64,000 nucleotides of DNA, taken from NCBI GenBank assembly GCA_020062665.1, contig JAGUVW010000022.1:1-64000 (forward strand). Reading direction: 5' to 3'. The stretch is from Pseudomonadales bacterium (GTDB lineage Bacteria; Pseudomonadota; Gammaproteobacteria; Pseudomonadales; Ketobacteraceae). The translations under genes and the position numbers were made by a program. Every line of letters begins with the position of its first letter. Positions within the stretch are counted from its first letter, which is position 1. Positions 7,967 to 16,864 of the stretch are shown one piece after another. The notes below the pieces were generated by a model that was not told the DNA's origin, did not search any database, and saw nothing but the letters and a program-made list of their open reading frames with translations.

Positions 7967-8615
7967 CCTCAACACGCACATCACTTTCCCGCCACAGCCA
8001 ATAGTGACTGCAGAACTGGGCCACGATGAACAGCATCATGACCCACTCGAAGGCATCCTCGATGCTGTCGTAGTCACTGTACGTCAGATCCAATATCACG
8101 GTGGTGATGCCAATGCCCAGCAGCGTGGCGGCCATGGCTTTCTGCCAGCCGAAGATGTTGCGCTGCAGCGGTGTGACGCGCTCCCCCGCCCGCCCCAGCT
8201 GATACAGAAACAGCAATTGCGCCAGAAAGGTGAGTGAGAAAAACAGCACGATGCCCGTACGCCGCACCTGCTGGTAATCACGGCCTTCCCCCAGGGCGAC
8301 CACATACAGGATCAGGAACAGCCCGGCGATCGACCCCAGCCATTGCATCGCGCCGGAGCGACGCTGGTGTACCTGCCACAGCCACTGCTGCACCAGCCAC
8401 CAGAACAGGATGGCCAACAGTCCCGCCGGAATCATGATGAACTTGAACACCAGTTTTTCCGGCAGCTGGCGTCCGGTGGCACTGATGGAGGTGCAGCTGT
8501 CCCAGTAGGGATTGCACCAGTCCACATGACCGTGGCTGGCAGCGATGAAATAGGTGATGTGAATGCAGAACAGTGGCAGCAGGCCGGTGATCAGGGCGAT
8601 GGGTGCGGCACGCAT
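7929..8615 (-). CDS. FRAG1/DRAM/Sfk1-type integral membrane protein
   Basis: This 228-aa protein has about six transmembrane helices and the FRAG1/DRAM/Sfk1-like block [35 protein letters not shown], including the paired Cys and the Ser-Ile-Ser-Ala-Thr-Gly motif. Eukaryotic relatives act in autophagy, phosphoinositide and GPI-lipid pathways. The bacterial role is unknown. It starts 23 bp after the stop of the nucleotide cyclase gene on the same strand, so the two form an operon. Its stop lies within the convergent 145-aa gene. Confidence 0.75.
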   Translation of the reverse strand: MRAAPIALITGLLPLFCIHITYFIAASHGHVDWCNPYWDSCTSISATGRQLPEKLVFKFIMIPAGLLAILFWWLVQQWLWQVHQRRSGAMQWLGSIAGLFLILYVVALGEGRDYQQVRRTGIVLFFSLTFLAQLLFLYQLGRAGERVTPLQRNIFGWQKAMAATLLGIGITTVILDLTYSDYDSIEDAFEWVMMLFIVAQFCSHYWLWRESDVRVEVNAARKKSASPE

Positions 8616-8638
8616 GGCTGGACTCCCCTGCCCGCCTG

Positions 8639-10237
8639 TCAGATGGAGTAGGACACCACGGTCTGCTGGCGCCCCTTCACCACGGTGATGCCCACTTTTT
8701 CACAGCGCTCGCGCAGGTCGTTGGGCAGACGGGTGACGACTTCGTCGCTCATCAGAATGGTGGTGTCGTATTCCTTGTTCAATGCTTCGAGCCGCGCCGC
8801 GACATTCACGGTATCGCCGATGACGGCGTACTTCATGCGGGTGCGGGAACCCAGATTGCCTGCCACGACCGGGCCGGTGTGCAGGCCGATGCGGCATTCG
8901 ATGTGGTCGATGCCCATGTCCTGCCAGCGCTCCGCCATCCCATCCTGTTCCCACTGCTGATTGAGCTGCTTGAGCGCGTCGCGCATGGCCGTGGCGCAGC
9001 GCACCGCCATCTCGGCATGCTCGGGAAATGCCTGGGGTGCACCGAACACGGCGAGAATGCCGTCGCCGAGAAATTCGATCACGCAGCCGTGATGCTCGTC
9101 GATGATCACGTTCATCACACCCAGGTATTCGTTGATCATCGCCACCATCTGCATGGGCGACAGACGTTCGCTGATGGTGGTGTAATCGCGCAGATCGCAG
9201 AACAATACGGTGACCACCACTTCCTGGCCACCCAGTTCGAAACTCTGGGTGCGGGCCAGCACCGAGCGCGCCACATCTTCACTCAAGTAGCGGCCGAACA
9301 GATCGCGGATCTGCTGCCGTTCCTTGAGTTCTTCTGCCATTTTGTCGAAATATTTGCCGAGCAGGCCGAATTCATCCTCGCGCCGCAGCCGCAGCCGCAC
9401 GTCCAGATTGCCCTGGGCCACGGCGCCGGTGCCCAGAATCAGGCGCACCAGGGGTTCGCGTATGCTGCGCGCCACGATGAACGACACCAGCGCGATCACA
9501 CCCAGCGCCACCAGCAGAATCACCGCCGATGCCAGCAGCACCCGCGCCCGCATTTGCTCCAGCTGGGTGCTCTTCACGTCCACACCCACCAGGCCGATCT
9601 TTTCCCCGGCGGACGTGATCAGCGGAGAATAGGCGGACAGCGTGATGCCGTACTCGTCTTCGTAGGGCTGGTCTTCCACTACGGTCTTGGTGAAGCCTTT
9701 CAGCAGGATCGGCGTTTCCTCGGCGGAATAGAACTGGCCAGGGGTCGCCTGCTTCACGCCCTTGGAAAAGTCGATGAAGAAATACAGTTCGGTCGGCACG
9801 CTGGAGGGGCGCAGGATGTAGATGCTTTCGATGTCGGAATCCTTTTCCGCCAGAATCTGGAATTGCTGGAACAGTTCCTGCTGAAAATCGGTGAGCTCTG
9901 TATTGTCGAGTCGATGGGCCTTGATGGCTTCGGCGTCGATGGTCTGGGCCAGGCTGCTGGCGATGGCGGTAAGGCGGCGCTGCAGGGCTTCGATCTCGGA
10001 TTGCGACCACAGGCTGTAGAACAGATAGACCAGCAGGCCGATGGTGGCCATGACAGCGCCGCCGTAAGCCAGGGTGAGGCGGAAATGAAAGCGGTGAAAG
10101 GAACGGATTTCGCTGATGGGATTGATGCCACGGGTGTCCGGGGTGAACGGCTCGACCACCACAGCATCGGCCTGCGCGGGGGTCTGGGTCTTGGCCGGTA
10201 GCACGTCGAAGGTTTGAATCTGCTGTTGCTGGGTCAT
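8639..10237 (-). CDS. Membrane class III adenylate/guanylate cyclase with HAMP
   Basis: This 532-aa protein has one helix at about 54-77, a periplasmic sensor of roughly 155 residues, a second helix (about 233-257), HAMP (258-310) and a class III cyclase domain (338-515). Metal-binding Asp348 (FCDLRDYT) and Asp392 (LGDGILAVFG) are present, as are the transition-state Asn and Arg (VNVAARLE). At the purine-selecting Lys position it has Glu388 (EFLGD), as in guanylate cyclases, while the second selector position is Ala (YAVIGDT). The nucleotide made is therefore uncertain. The start at 10237 (MTQQQQ) is chosen over an ATG 19 codons upstream, whose extra sequence is not protein-like. It is followed by the FRAG1-type gene. 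Confidence 0.88.
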   Translation of the reverse strand: MTQQQQIQTFDVLPAKTQTPAQADAVVVEPFTPDTRGINPISEIRSFHRFHFRLTLAYGGAVMATIGLLVYLFYSLWSQSEIEALQRRLTAIASSLAQTIDAEAIKAHRLDNTELTDFQQELFQQFQILAEKDSDIESIYILRPSSVPTELYFFIDFSKGVKQATPGQFYSAEETPILLKGFTKTVVEDQPYEDEYGITLSAYSPLITSAGEKIGLVGVDVKSTQLEQMRARVLLASAVILLVALGVIALVSFIVARSIREPLVRLILGTGAVAQGNLDVRLRLRREDEFGLLGKYFDKMAEELKERQQIRDLFGRYLSEDVARSVLARTQSFELGGQEVVVTVLFCDLRDYTTISERLSPMQMVAMINEYLGVMNVIIDEHHGCVIEFLGDGILAVFGAPQAFPEHAEMAVRCATAMRDALKQLNQQWEQDGMAERWQDMGIDHIECRIGLHTGPVVAGNLGSRTRMKYAVIGDTVNVAARLEALNKEYDTTILMSDEVVTRLPNDLRERCEKVGITVVKGRQQTVVSYSI

Positions 10238-10416
10238 GGCAAAGGCTCTAACGGATCCGGGTTGTGCAACGATCCATGCCGGGGACTGCACCAATCGAAT
10301 AAGTGACTATCGCACAGTCGTTCCGGCGGGGGCAAGGTTTGGGGGCGGTCGGTGGCCGGTTTTGCAACCGGGGCCGCAATTCGAACAGGCGTCTTCCTGC
10401 CCGTGGTTTTCCTTAC

Positions 10417-13212
10417 TTACGACAGCATCAGTTTCAGGCCCGCCGGCAGGGTTTCGCCGAACACGCGCTTGCTTTCGGCTTCATCCAGCGCCACCCGCTC
10501 GATCACCATGCGCTGCCACAGCTCCGGGCATTTGGCGGCGAGAAGCTGGCGGGCCATCTTCTCGCGCAAGTTGGAATCCAGATCCCGTGCGCGATCATCG
10601 CACACCCGCGCCAACATCACGGCGGCAAAGGCGGCAGACGGATTCTTGCGCCAGTCCTGCTGGCTGATGCGGTCGAGCCAGGCCACCACCTGCGCCGGTG
10701 GCAGCACATTGTGGGCACTGCCATGGAACGGTTCCCGCGCACCCAGACGCCCCAGCGCCCACCAGCAGGTCAGTGACTCGCTGCTTTTTTCCAGCCGTTT
10801 GAGCAGCCATTCGCCTAAACGGGCTTTGGTTTCCAGATCGAGATTTTCCAGCGCGCCACAGAGCCGCACCATGTCCTCGTAGCCGTGGTTTTTCAGTTCC
10901 TGCTGCACCTTGAGATTGCGGGCGCTGGCAGGATCGATGAATTTCGCGATGTCTTTCAGGATGCGCTGCTGCAATGGCTGGTCGAGGCCGCCGGCCACCC
11001 GGCGCCAGAAGATCCACCACTCCGACCAGCTCTGACTTTCCTTGTTGAACTGCAGGCCTTGTGGATAGAGCGCCAGGATCTGGCTGATGCGCCAGTCGTC
11101 GGCCGGTGCGCCGAAACCGGGACGCAGGCAGAAACCCGCCAGATTGAACCAGACGCGCTCGTGGGCCTGGGAACGACGCCGGCGCTTGGAGCGCTCCCAC
11201 AGTACATCGAACAGCGCGCGCGCCAGGGGCGTGTCCCAGGTATCCCGTTCGCCCAGCAGTTTTTCCAGGGTCTGGCGCAGGCGCTTCACCGCATTGGGAT
11301 CGGCCTGTTTGTCGCCGCTGCCGAACACTTCGTCGATGGCGTTCACCGCGTCCTTGAATTTCGGCGGCAAACCAGCGCCACGGCTGTGCAGACTCTGCAG
11401 CTGACGGCGTAGCTGGAATTCCACTTTCCAGCGTTTGCCCGGATCGTTCACCGCCGCGCACTGCAGATCCAGGGTGCCCACTTCGGTGAGGCGGGTGATC
11501 AGCGTGACGGGAATTTCCGTCTGGGATTCTGCCGAATCCAGTGCAGCCACCAGCGGGGGCAAAGGCAGGAAACGCTCATCGGACAGATCCACCCAGGCGC
11601 CGGGGTGGAACGCATCGTCGCCGGAACAGGCGGATAAATGGAACTGAACGGGCTGGTTCAGACGCAGGGCAAAACGGTGTTCCGGCAGCGCAATTTCGGC
11701 GCCCGCCTCGGTGCCTTTGGCCAGCACGCAGACACCCTTGTGTTCGCCCTTGCCGGTCTGCACCTGCAGAAAATAGCTGCGGGGCGAACCGCCGCCGATG
11801 CGCAAACCGGCTGTCTGCCGCGCCAACAGATAGGCCACAGCGCCGTAAGCCACCGCCAGATCGGGATGGGCGTTTTCCAGTTCGGTCACCGGCGTTTCAC
11901 GCCACTGGCCCAGCAATTCCAGTGCGCGCTGCTTGAGGGCGGGACTGCGAAACACGCCGCCATTGAACAGCACGGCGTCGGGAATTGCGGGTTTGTGTTC
12001 ATCCAGGCCCAGCGCCTTGCGGCAGCTGGACTGATGTTGGGAAAGAAATTGTGACAGATAGCGACTCACCGCCGGATCAGGCGCATAGGGCAAACCGAAC
12101 GCCACCACCGCGCTGGTGCGCTTGGCCGGTTGATCACCAAACTTCACCAGCGGAAAAAAGCCGTCCAGCGCCAGCGACTGCACTTCGTCGCGGGAAAACT
12201 CCGCACTGCGGGCGCCGCCGATCAAGCGTGAGCCGCTGCCAAGCAAGGTCACTTTCGCGCTGTCTGGCGGCGTATCACCCAGCAATAATTCTTTCGCCTT
12301 GCGACTCTGCTGGATCAATTGCGACAAACTGGCCGCGCTGAGTTTTTTACCTTCACCCTGAATGCGCGTTTCTGCCTGATGGGCCAACGCCAGATCCACG
12401 TTGTCGCCGCCCAGCATCAGGTGATCACCGACAGCGATACGATCCAGTTTGAGCTGGCCTGTCTTGTCGTCATCGCTACGGGAATCGACTTTGATAAGGC
12501 TCAGATCCGTGGTGCCGCCGCCCACATCCACCACGAACAGCAGGCGCGTCTGTGCCAGTTGCTGCGCCGCGGATTCGCGATGACGATGGAACCAGTCGTA
12601 ACAGACTGCCTGCGGTTCCTCCAGCAGATCGACTGGGGGAAAGCCGGCCATTTCCGCCGCCTGCAATGTCAGCGCACGGGCTGCTTCATCGAACGATGCC
12701 GGCACGGTGATCGCGATAGTCTGCTGTTCCAGTGGATGATCGGGGTGCTCATGATTCCAGGCGCAGCGCACATGATTCAGATAGGACGCGCTGGCCAGCA
12801 CCGGCGAGATTTTTTCCACGCCATCGGCAGCGGCCCACGGCAGAATCGCGGCAGAGCGATCCACCTTGTCATGGGACAGCCAGCTTTTCGCGCTGGCAAT
12901 CTGGCGGCCTTCCACCTTGCTGCCCAGTTCCCGCGCCAGCTCGCCGACGACGTGGGAAATATTGTCGCCGGGCAATGGTTCAGGACGCCAGGGCAGGATT
13001 TGCTGATCGGCCGGCAACTCACCGTCCGCCGGATGATAGCGGAACGACGGCAGCAACGGCCGCTTTGCCACTTCGCCCGGCGCGATCAGCTGCTCGATTT
13101 CAAACAGCGTGGGCTGTGCCTGCCCGGCCCCGTCGCGCAGATCGGCGAAGGCCACCACCGTGTGCGTGGTGCCGAGATCAATGCCGATCAGGTAACGGGG
13201 CTGGTTGCTCAT
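10417..13212 (-). CDS. Divergent Hsp70-family ATPase with long C-terminal domain
   Basis: This 931-aa protein has an actin/Hsp70 ATPase fold at the N-terminus: IGIDLGTTHTVVAFADL (phosphate 1), VVDVGGGTTDLSLI around residue 220 (phosphate 2) and LFNGGVFRSPAL near 430 (adenosine). It lacks DnaK's usual linker and lid. A long helical C-terminal part (about 600-931) resembles the DUF3731 'DnaK-related' extension. It is the last gene of an operon; its ATG overlaps the stop of the second Hsp70 gene as ATGA. No DnaJ or GrpE partner is nearby. It is presumably a specialised chaperone or scaffold, with clients unknown. Confidence 0.88.
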   Translation of the reverse strand: MSNQPRYLIGIDLGTTHTVVAFADLRDGAGQAQPTLFEIEQLIAPGEVAKRPLLPSFRYHPADGELPADQQILPWRPEPLPGDNISHVVGELARELGSKVEGRQIASAKSWLSHDKVDRSAAILPWAAADGVEKISPVLASASYLNHVRCAWNHEHPDHPLEQQTIAITVPASFDEAARALTLQAAEMAGFPPVDLLEEPQAVCYDWFHRHRESAAQQLAQTRLLFVVDVGGGTTDLSLIKVDSRSDDDKTGQLKLDRIAVGDHLMLGGDNVDLALAHQAETRIQGEGKKLSAASLSQLIQQSRKAKELLLGDTPPDSAKVTLLGSGSRLIGGARSAEFSRDEVQSLALDGFFPLVKFGDQPAKRTSAVVAFGLPYAPDPAVSRYLSQFLSQHQSSCRKALGLDEHKPAIPDAVLFNGGVFRSPALKQRALELLGQWRETPVTELENAHPDLAVAYGAVAYLLARQTAGLRIGGGSPRSYFLQVQTGKGEHKGVCVLAKGTEAGAEIALPEHRFALRLNQPVQFHLSACSGDDAFHPGAWVDLSDERFLPLPPLVAALDSAESQTEIPVTLITRLTEVGTLDLQCAAVNDPGKRWKVEFQLRRQLQSLHSRGAGLPPKFKDAVNAIDEVFGSGDKQADPNAVKRLRQTLEKLLGERDTWDTPLARALFDVLWERSKRRRRSQAHERVWFNLAGFCLRPGFGAPADDWRISQILALYPQGLQFNKESQSWSEWWIFWRRVAGGLDQPLQQRILKDIAKFIDPASARNLKVQQELKNHGYEDMVRLCGALENLDLETKARLGEWLLKRLEKSSESLTCWWALGRLGAREPFHGSAHNVLPPAQVVAWLDRISQQDWRKNPSAAFAAVMLARVCDDRARDLDSNLREKMARQLLAAKCPELWQRMVIERVALDEAESKRVFGETLPAGLKLMLS

Positions 13213-15038
13213 GCGCTTTGTTGATTCCGCACGTCGAATTCGATGCGCCAGCGCTGAGTGCTGTCGCGGGGAATGGCTTCCAGGCAGAGGGTGCCCAGCT
13301 CAGTGACGCGCGCGGCAAGACGCACCGGCACGAATTCCCCGGCACGACGATTTTCCACTGGCAAGGTGGCCTGAATGGGTGGCAATTCTTCGAGCTCACC
13401 CGGTTCCCAATCTTCCAGCAGAACGCCAGCGTGATCGGTGCGGCGCACATTGGAACCGTAGAAACGGAATTGCACGGGTTCGCCCACGATCAGGCCGAAC
13501 TCCGCCGCGCTGGGTTGGGTGCCGGTGCCTTCTTCCATGCCGAACGGTGCCACACACAATGCCTGCAGCGGCGGTTCCATGCCGGGCACGGCCGGCATCG
13601 AGCTTTCGATTCCCACATAATAGGCGTTGGCGATGCCACCGCGAATGCGCACGCCGTGTCCCTTGCGCACGAAACCGTAATAGGCCGCGCCACGGGCCAC
13701 TGCCAGATCCAGATCCGCCCCTGCCAGCAGACGCGCCGGTTCCGCGCCCGCCTCCTGCAACCAGTTGTTGATTACATTCATCAAACGCTGTGCCAGTTGC
13801 GGCGCTTTCAAAACGCCGCCGTTGAACAGCACTGCCGTGGGTTTCACGAAATCATCGCCGGAATGGCCGAACAGCGTGTCGGTGGATTGCGCCTGCCGGC
13901 ACAGAAACGCCGCCAGATGACGGGTGATGCCGGCGTCTGACGCATATGGCAAACCCAGCTGTGTGAGCGCAGTACGCAGGGCCTGACGCGGATGTTCGTG
14001 CACAGACACCTGCGGAAAAAACCCGTCCACCAGCGACTGGGTGACTTCTTCCCACGTGAGCTCGGTGCGCAACGTGGCGCCCAGCAGTTTGGAACCACGA
14101 CTGGGCACAACAATCGGCACCGACTGCACATCGTCGCTGCCCAGCAGCGCTTCTTTCGCGTCACGACAGCTGTGGGTGAGCGCCTGAATCTGCCACGCCT
14201 GCAGCGCCTTGCCTTCTGCATCCAGTTTCGCTTTCAGACGATAGGCCAGCGCCAGATCCATGTTGTCGCCGCCCAGCAGGATGTGATCGCCCACGGCAAT
14301 GCGGTTGAGCTGCAGATTGCCGCCCTCTTCCGTCACCGCGATCAGCGACAGGTCGGTGGTGCCACCGCCCACATCCACCACCAGAATCACATCGCCCACT
14401 TTCACCTGCTTGCGCCAATCGTCGCCGGCGGCTTTCACCCAGCTGTAGAGCGCCGCCTGCGGTTCTTCCAGCAGCGTCAGATTGTGCAAGCCCACCGCGC
14501 GCGCCGCTTCCACCGTCAGATCGCGGGCGGCGGGATCGAACGATGCCGGCACGGTGAGCGTGACGTCCTGCTGCTGCAGTGGATACTCGGGAAACTGCTG
14601 ATTCCAGGCATTTTTCAGGTGCTCCAGATAGACCTGCGACGCCTGCAGCGGCGACACCTTGGCCAGATCCTCCGGCGCATTCAGCGGCAGAAAACCGGAA
14701 CGCCGATCGACGCCGGCGTGGCACAACCAGCTCTTCGCGCTTGCCACCAGCCGCAGCGGCGTCTTGCTGCCCAGATGGCGGGCAATCATGCCTGTCACAC
14801 CGTTGCGACATTCACCCCAGGGCAATACCAGTTCCTGCGGCGACACCTCGGATTCATGGGGGACATAAAGGAAGGATGGCAATTGCTGGCGCGTTTCCAC
14901 CACACCTGGCTGCACCAGCTGGGGAATGGGCAGAACGGAATTGTCCGGCAACTCGCCCGCCTGCAGATCTACATAACTCACCACCGAATTGGTCGTGCCC
15001 AGATCGATACCGACAGCAAAACGGCCCGCTTCACTCAT
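13209..15038 (-). CDS. Divergent Hsp70-family ATPase
   Basis: This 609-aa protein is the second Hsp70 of the operon. It has VGIDLGTTNSVVSYVDL at the N-terminus, LVVDVGGGTTDLSLIAV at about 220 and VLFNGGVLKAPQL near 420. After the ATPase domain comes a beta-rich substrate-binding-like region (about 480-600) ending abruptly, without a helical lid or the EEVD-like tail. It is paralogous to the downstream 931-aa protein in the ATPase half. It overlaps both neighbours by 4 bp (ATGA), so all three should be made in fixed ratio. The function is unknown. Confidence 0.9.
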   Translation of the reverse strand: MSEAGRFAVGIDLGTTNSVVSYVDLQAGELPDNSVLPIPQLVQPGVVETRQQLPSFLYVPHESEVSPQELVLPWGECRNGVTGMIARHLGSKTPLRLVASAKSWLCHAGVDRRSGFLPLNAPEDLAKVSPLQASQVYLEHLKNAWNQQFPEYPLQQQDVTLTVPASFDPAARDLTVEAARAVGLHNLTLLEEPQAALYSWVKAAGDDWRKQVKVGDVILVVDVGGGTTDLSLIAVTEEGGNLQLNRIAVGDHILLGGDNMDLALAYRLKAKLDAEGKALQAWQIQALTHSCRDAKEALLGSDDVQSVPIVVPSRGSKLLGATLRTELTWEEVTQSLVDGFFPQVSVHEHPRQALRTALTQLGLPYASDAGITRHLAAFLCRQAQSTDTLFGHSGDDFVKPTAVLFNGGVLKAPQLAQRLMNVINNWLQEAGAEPARLLAGADLDLAVARGAAYYGFVRKGHGVRIRGGIANAYYVGIESSMPAVPGMEPPLQALCVAPFGMEEGTGTQPSAAEFGLIVGEPVQFRFYGSNVRRTDHAGVLLEDWEPGELEELPPIQATLPVENRRAGEFVPVRLAARVTELGTLCLEAIPRDSTQRWRIEFDVRNQQSA

Positions 15039-15610
15039 AGTTCCACCTCGGCAGGCACCAGGATGCGGGCATCATGGCCTTCCGCCAGTTTCGGCAGATT
15101 CACGTCGGTCACGCGCCAGCCGCGATGCACCAACGTGCCGGTGAACGGTGGCTGACCCACCACGTTGCCGGTCACCCGCACTTCGGCGGCATTGAAACCG
15201 GCGGGCAGCGTCACGCGGGATTCTTCCTCTTCTGCGCGAACCGGCTGCAACTTGAAATAGTGCTGCAACGTCTTGCGACCGCCTTCATGCACCACGCGGG
15301 CGACCGCGCCGATCTCCGCGTCGGAAAATCCTTTCAGTTCTTCGTTGAGGAAATCCACGAAACGGGCTTCCTGCTGCAGCAGGCTGAGCAGTTGCAGCGC
15401 AGCGTCGGGGGAATTCACTTTCAGGGCGGGCGGAGCGACAGGCTCCGGGCGGGGCTCGGCTTTGGGCTGCTGGGGTGCTGTGGGGGCCGGAACGACCGCG
15501 GCAGGCTTAGGTTTCAGCACCGCAAACAGCAGAAACGCCAGGGCCAGAATCCCCAGTATCAGATGCAGCAAATCCAGTTGGGCAGGCATGGCGGTGAAAT
15601 CGACGGTCAT
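15035..15610 (-). CDS. DUF2760 membrane protein, first gene of the Hsp70 operon
   Basis: This 191-aa protein has one transmembrane helix (about residues 10-29), a Pro/Ala-rich linker (about 30-65) and a soluble domain with LLSLLQQEARFVDFLNEELKGFSDAEIGAVARVVHEGGRKTL, which is the DUF2760 signature as I know it. The C-terminal part is beta-rich and ends in LVHRGWRVTDVNLPKL. The helix would tether the domain to the inner-membrane surface, which suggests the two Hsp70 proteins act there. It is translationally coupled to the 609-aa Hsp70 gene. Confidence 0.85.
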   Translation of the reverse strand: MTVDFTAMPAQLDLLHLILGILALAFLLFAVLKPKPAAVVPAPTAPQQPKAEPRPEPVAPPALKVNSPDAALQLLSLLQQEARFVDFLNEELKGFSDAEIGAVARVVHEGGRKTLQHYFKLQPVRAEEEESRVTLPAGFNAAEVRVTGNVVGQPPFTGTLVHRGWRVTDVNLPKLAEGHDARILVPAEVEL

Positions 15611-15757
15611 GACGAATACTCTTTGATCTTCCAGTGATTACTGAAGCGTGTAGCGGTGTGCGCGGCGGGGGCCACGGCGCAAGTGCCGCGCAGTTTACCA
15701 TCTTGAACCGGAGTGGAAAGTCCACAGCGAATCTGTCTTTTAACTTTCATGGGAAAA

Positions 15758-15772
15758 TGACATGATATGTCA
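15758..15772. promoter_or_regulatory. Perfect dyad upstream of htpX and the Hsp70 operon
   Basis: TGACATGATATGTCA is a perfect inverted repeat (six-base arms, three-base centre) in the 284-bp divergent region between DUF2760 and htpX. It is the kind of site bound by a dimeric regulator. I cannot name the factor. Confidence 0.4.
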
Positions 15773-15828
15773 CTGCACCTTTTGAACCGGTGGCTGTCTA
15801 ACGCACAGTTAGTAAGGGAATTCAAAGA

Positions 15829-15857
15829 CTTGAATTCCAGGCACCCGCCACCATTGT
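15829..15857 (+). promoter_or_regulatory. Sigma-32-like promoter candidate for htpX
   Basis: CTTGAA (15829-15834) is followed after 15 bases by ACCATTGT (15850-15857), a fair match to the heat-shock pattern CTTGAA-N12-16-CCCATNT. htpX is a heat- and envelope-stress gene in other bacteria, which supports the reading. The -10 match is imperfect. Confidence 0.35.
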
Positions 15858-15894
15858 TACCGATGTTTCCCATTGAAGAGGTTAGGAAAACACT

Positions 15895-16782
15895 ATGATG
15901 CGCATAATTCTGTTTGTGGCTACCAACCTGGCAGTCCTGGCAGTGGCAAGCATTTCATTGAGCCTGCTGGGCGTGCCCGGCTATCTGCAAAACAACGGCA
16001 TGGATCTGAATCTGCAATCCCTGCTGATCTTCTGTGCTGTGTTTGGCTTCAGCGGCTCAATCGTTTCTCTGCTGATCTCCAAGCCCATGGCCAAGTGGAG
16101 CACGCGCACCTACGTGATCGAGCAGCCCCGCAACCATGCGGAGCAATGGCTGCTGGAAACCGTGCGTGATCTGTCCACCAAGGCCGGGATCAAGATGCCG
16201 GAAGTGGGGATCTTCCCCTCGCCCGTGTCCAACGCTTTTGCCACCGGCTGGAACAAAAATGCCGCACTGGTGGCGGTGAGTGAAGGCCTGCTGCACCGCT
16301 TCGACCGCGAAGAAGTACGCGCCGTGCTGGCGCACGAGATTGGTCACGTTGCGAATGGTGACATGGTGACCCTGGCGCTGATTCAGGGTGTGATGAACAC
16401 TTTCGTAATGTTCTTCTCCCGCATTGTTGCGCACATCATCGACCAGTTCTTCCGCAACTCCAACGGTGAAGGCGGCCTGGGCATGGTGGGCCACATGGCA
16501 GTGGTGTTCGTAATGGACATGATCTTCGGAGTACTGGCCAGCATTGTGGTGATGTGGTTCAGCCGCAAACGCGAATACCGCGCCGACCACGCCGGCGCCG
16601 AATTGGCTGGCCGTGGTGCGATGGTCCGCGCCCTGCAGCGCCTGAAGGCCGAAACCCAGCTGCCAGACGACATGCCAAAAACCATGACAGCGTTCGGTAT
16701 CCGCAGCCACGGCATGGCGGCCCTGTTCAGCTCACACCCGCCGCTGGACGACCGCATCGCCGCGCTGCAGAACGGTCGCTGA
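15895..16782 (+). CDS. htpX: Membrane zinc protease HtpX
   Basis: This 295-aa M48 metalloprotease degrades misfolded inner-membrane proteins alongside FtsH. It has two N-terminal transmembrane helices (about 4-25 and 37-58), the zinc motif HEIGH in [17 protein letters not shown] (about residue 143), further hydrophobic helices around 157-180 and 195-220, and the third-ligand region [11 protein letters not shown]. The length matches E. coli HtpX (293). The ATG is preceded by a weak AGGA-type site. A dyad and a possible sigma-32 promoter lie upstream, and a bidirectional terminator follows. Confidence 0.96.
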   Translation: MMRIILFVATNLAVLAVASISLSLLGVPGYLQNNGMDLNLQSLLIFCAVFGFSGSIVSLLISKPMAKWSTRTYVIEQPRNHAEQWLLETVRDLSTKAGIKMPEVGIFPSPVSNAFATGWNKNAALVAVSEGLLHRFDREEVRAVLAHEIGHVANGDMVTLALIQGVMNTFVMFFSRIVAHIIDQFFRNSNGEGGLGMVGHMAVVFVMDMIFGVLASIVVMWFSRKREYRADHAGAELAGRGAMVRALQRLKAETQLPDDMPKTMTAFGIRSHGMAALFSSHPPLDDRIAALQNGR

Positions 16783-16812
16783 TCCGCACGCACATTTCCA
16801 AATGCGCAATAC

Positions 16813-16841
16813 AAAAAGGCCCGATCGATTCGGGCCTTTTT
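16813..16841. terminator. Bidirectional Rho-independent terminator
   Basis: A 12-bp stem (AAAAAGGCCCGA/TCGGGCCTTTTT) with a five-base loop has a T run on both strands. It lies between the convergent htpX and gap genes and should terminate both. Confidence 0.93.
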
Positions 16842-16864
16842 CTTTTCTGCCGGTTCAGCCTTCT

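Noticed and set aside
6140-7984. Long minus-strand open frame continuing upstream of msrB, opposite alaA (749 codons in all)
   Set aside because: Only the last 134 residues match a family (MsrB). The rest is antisense to a clear aminotransferase and rich in His/Gln/Arg, as expected for a GC-biased shadow frame.
8603-10201. 532-codon plus-strand frame opposite the cyclase gene
   Set aside because: Shadow of the nucleotide cyclase; no family resemblance.
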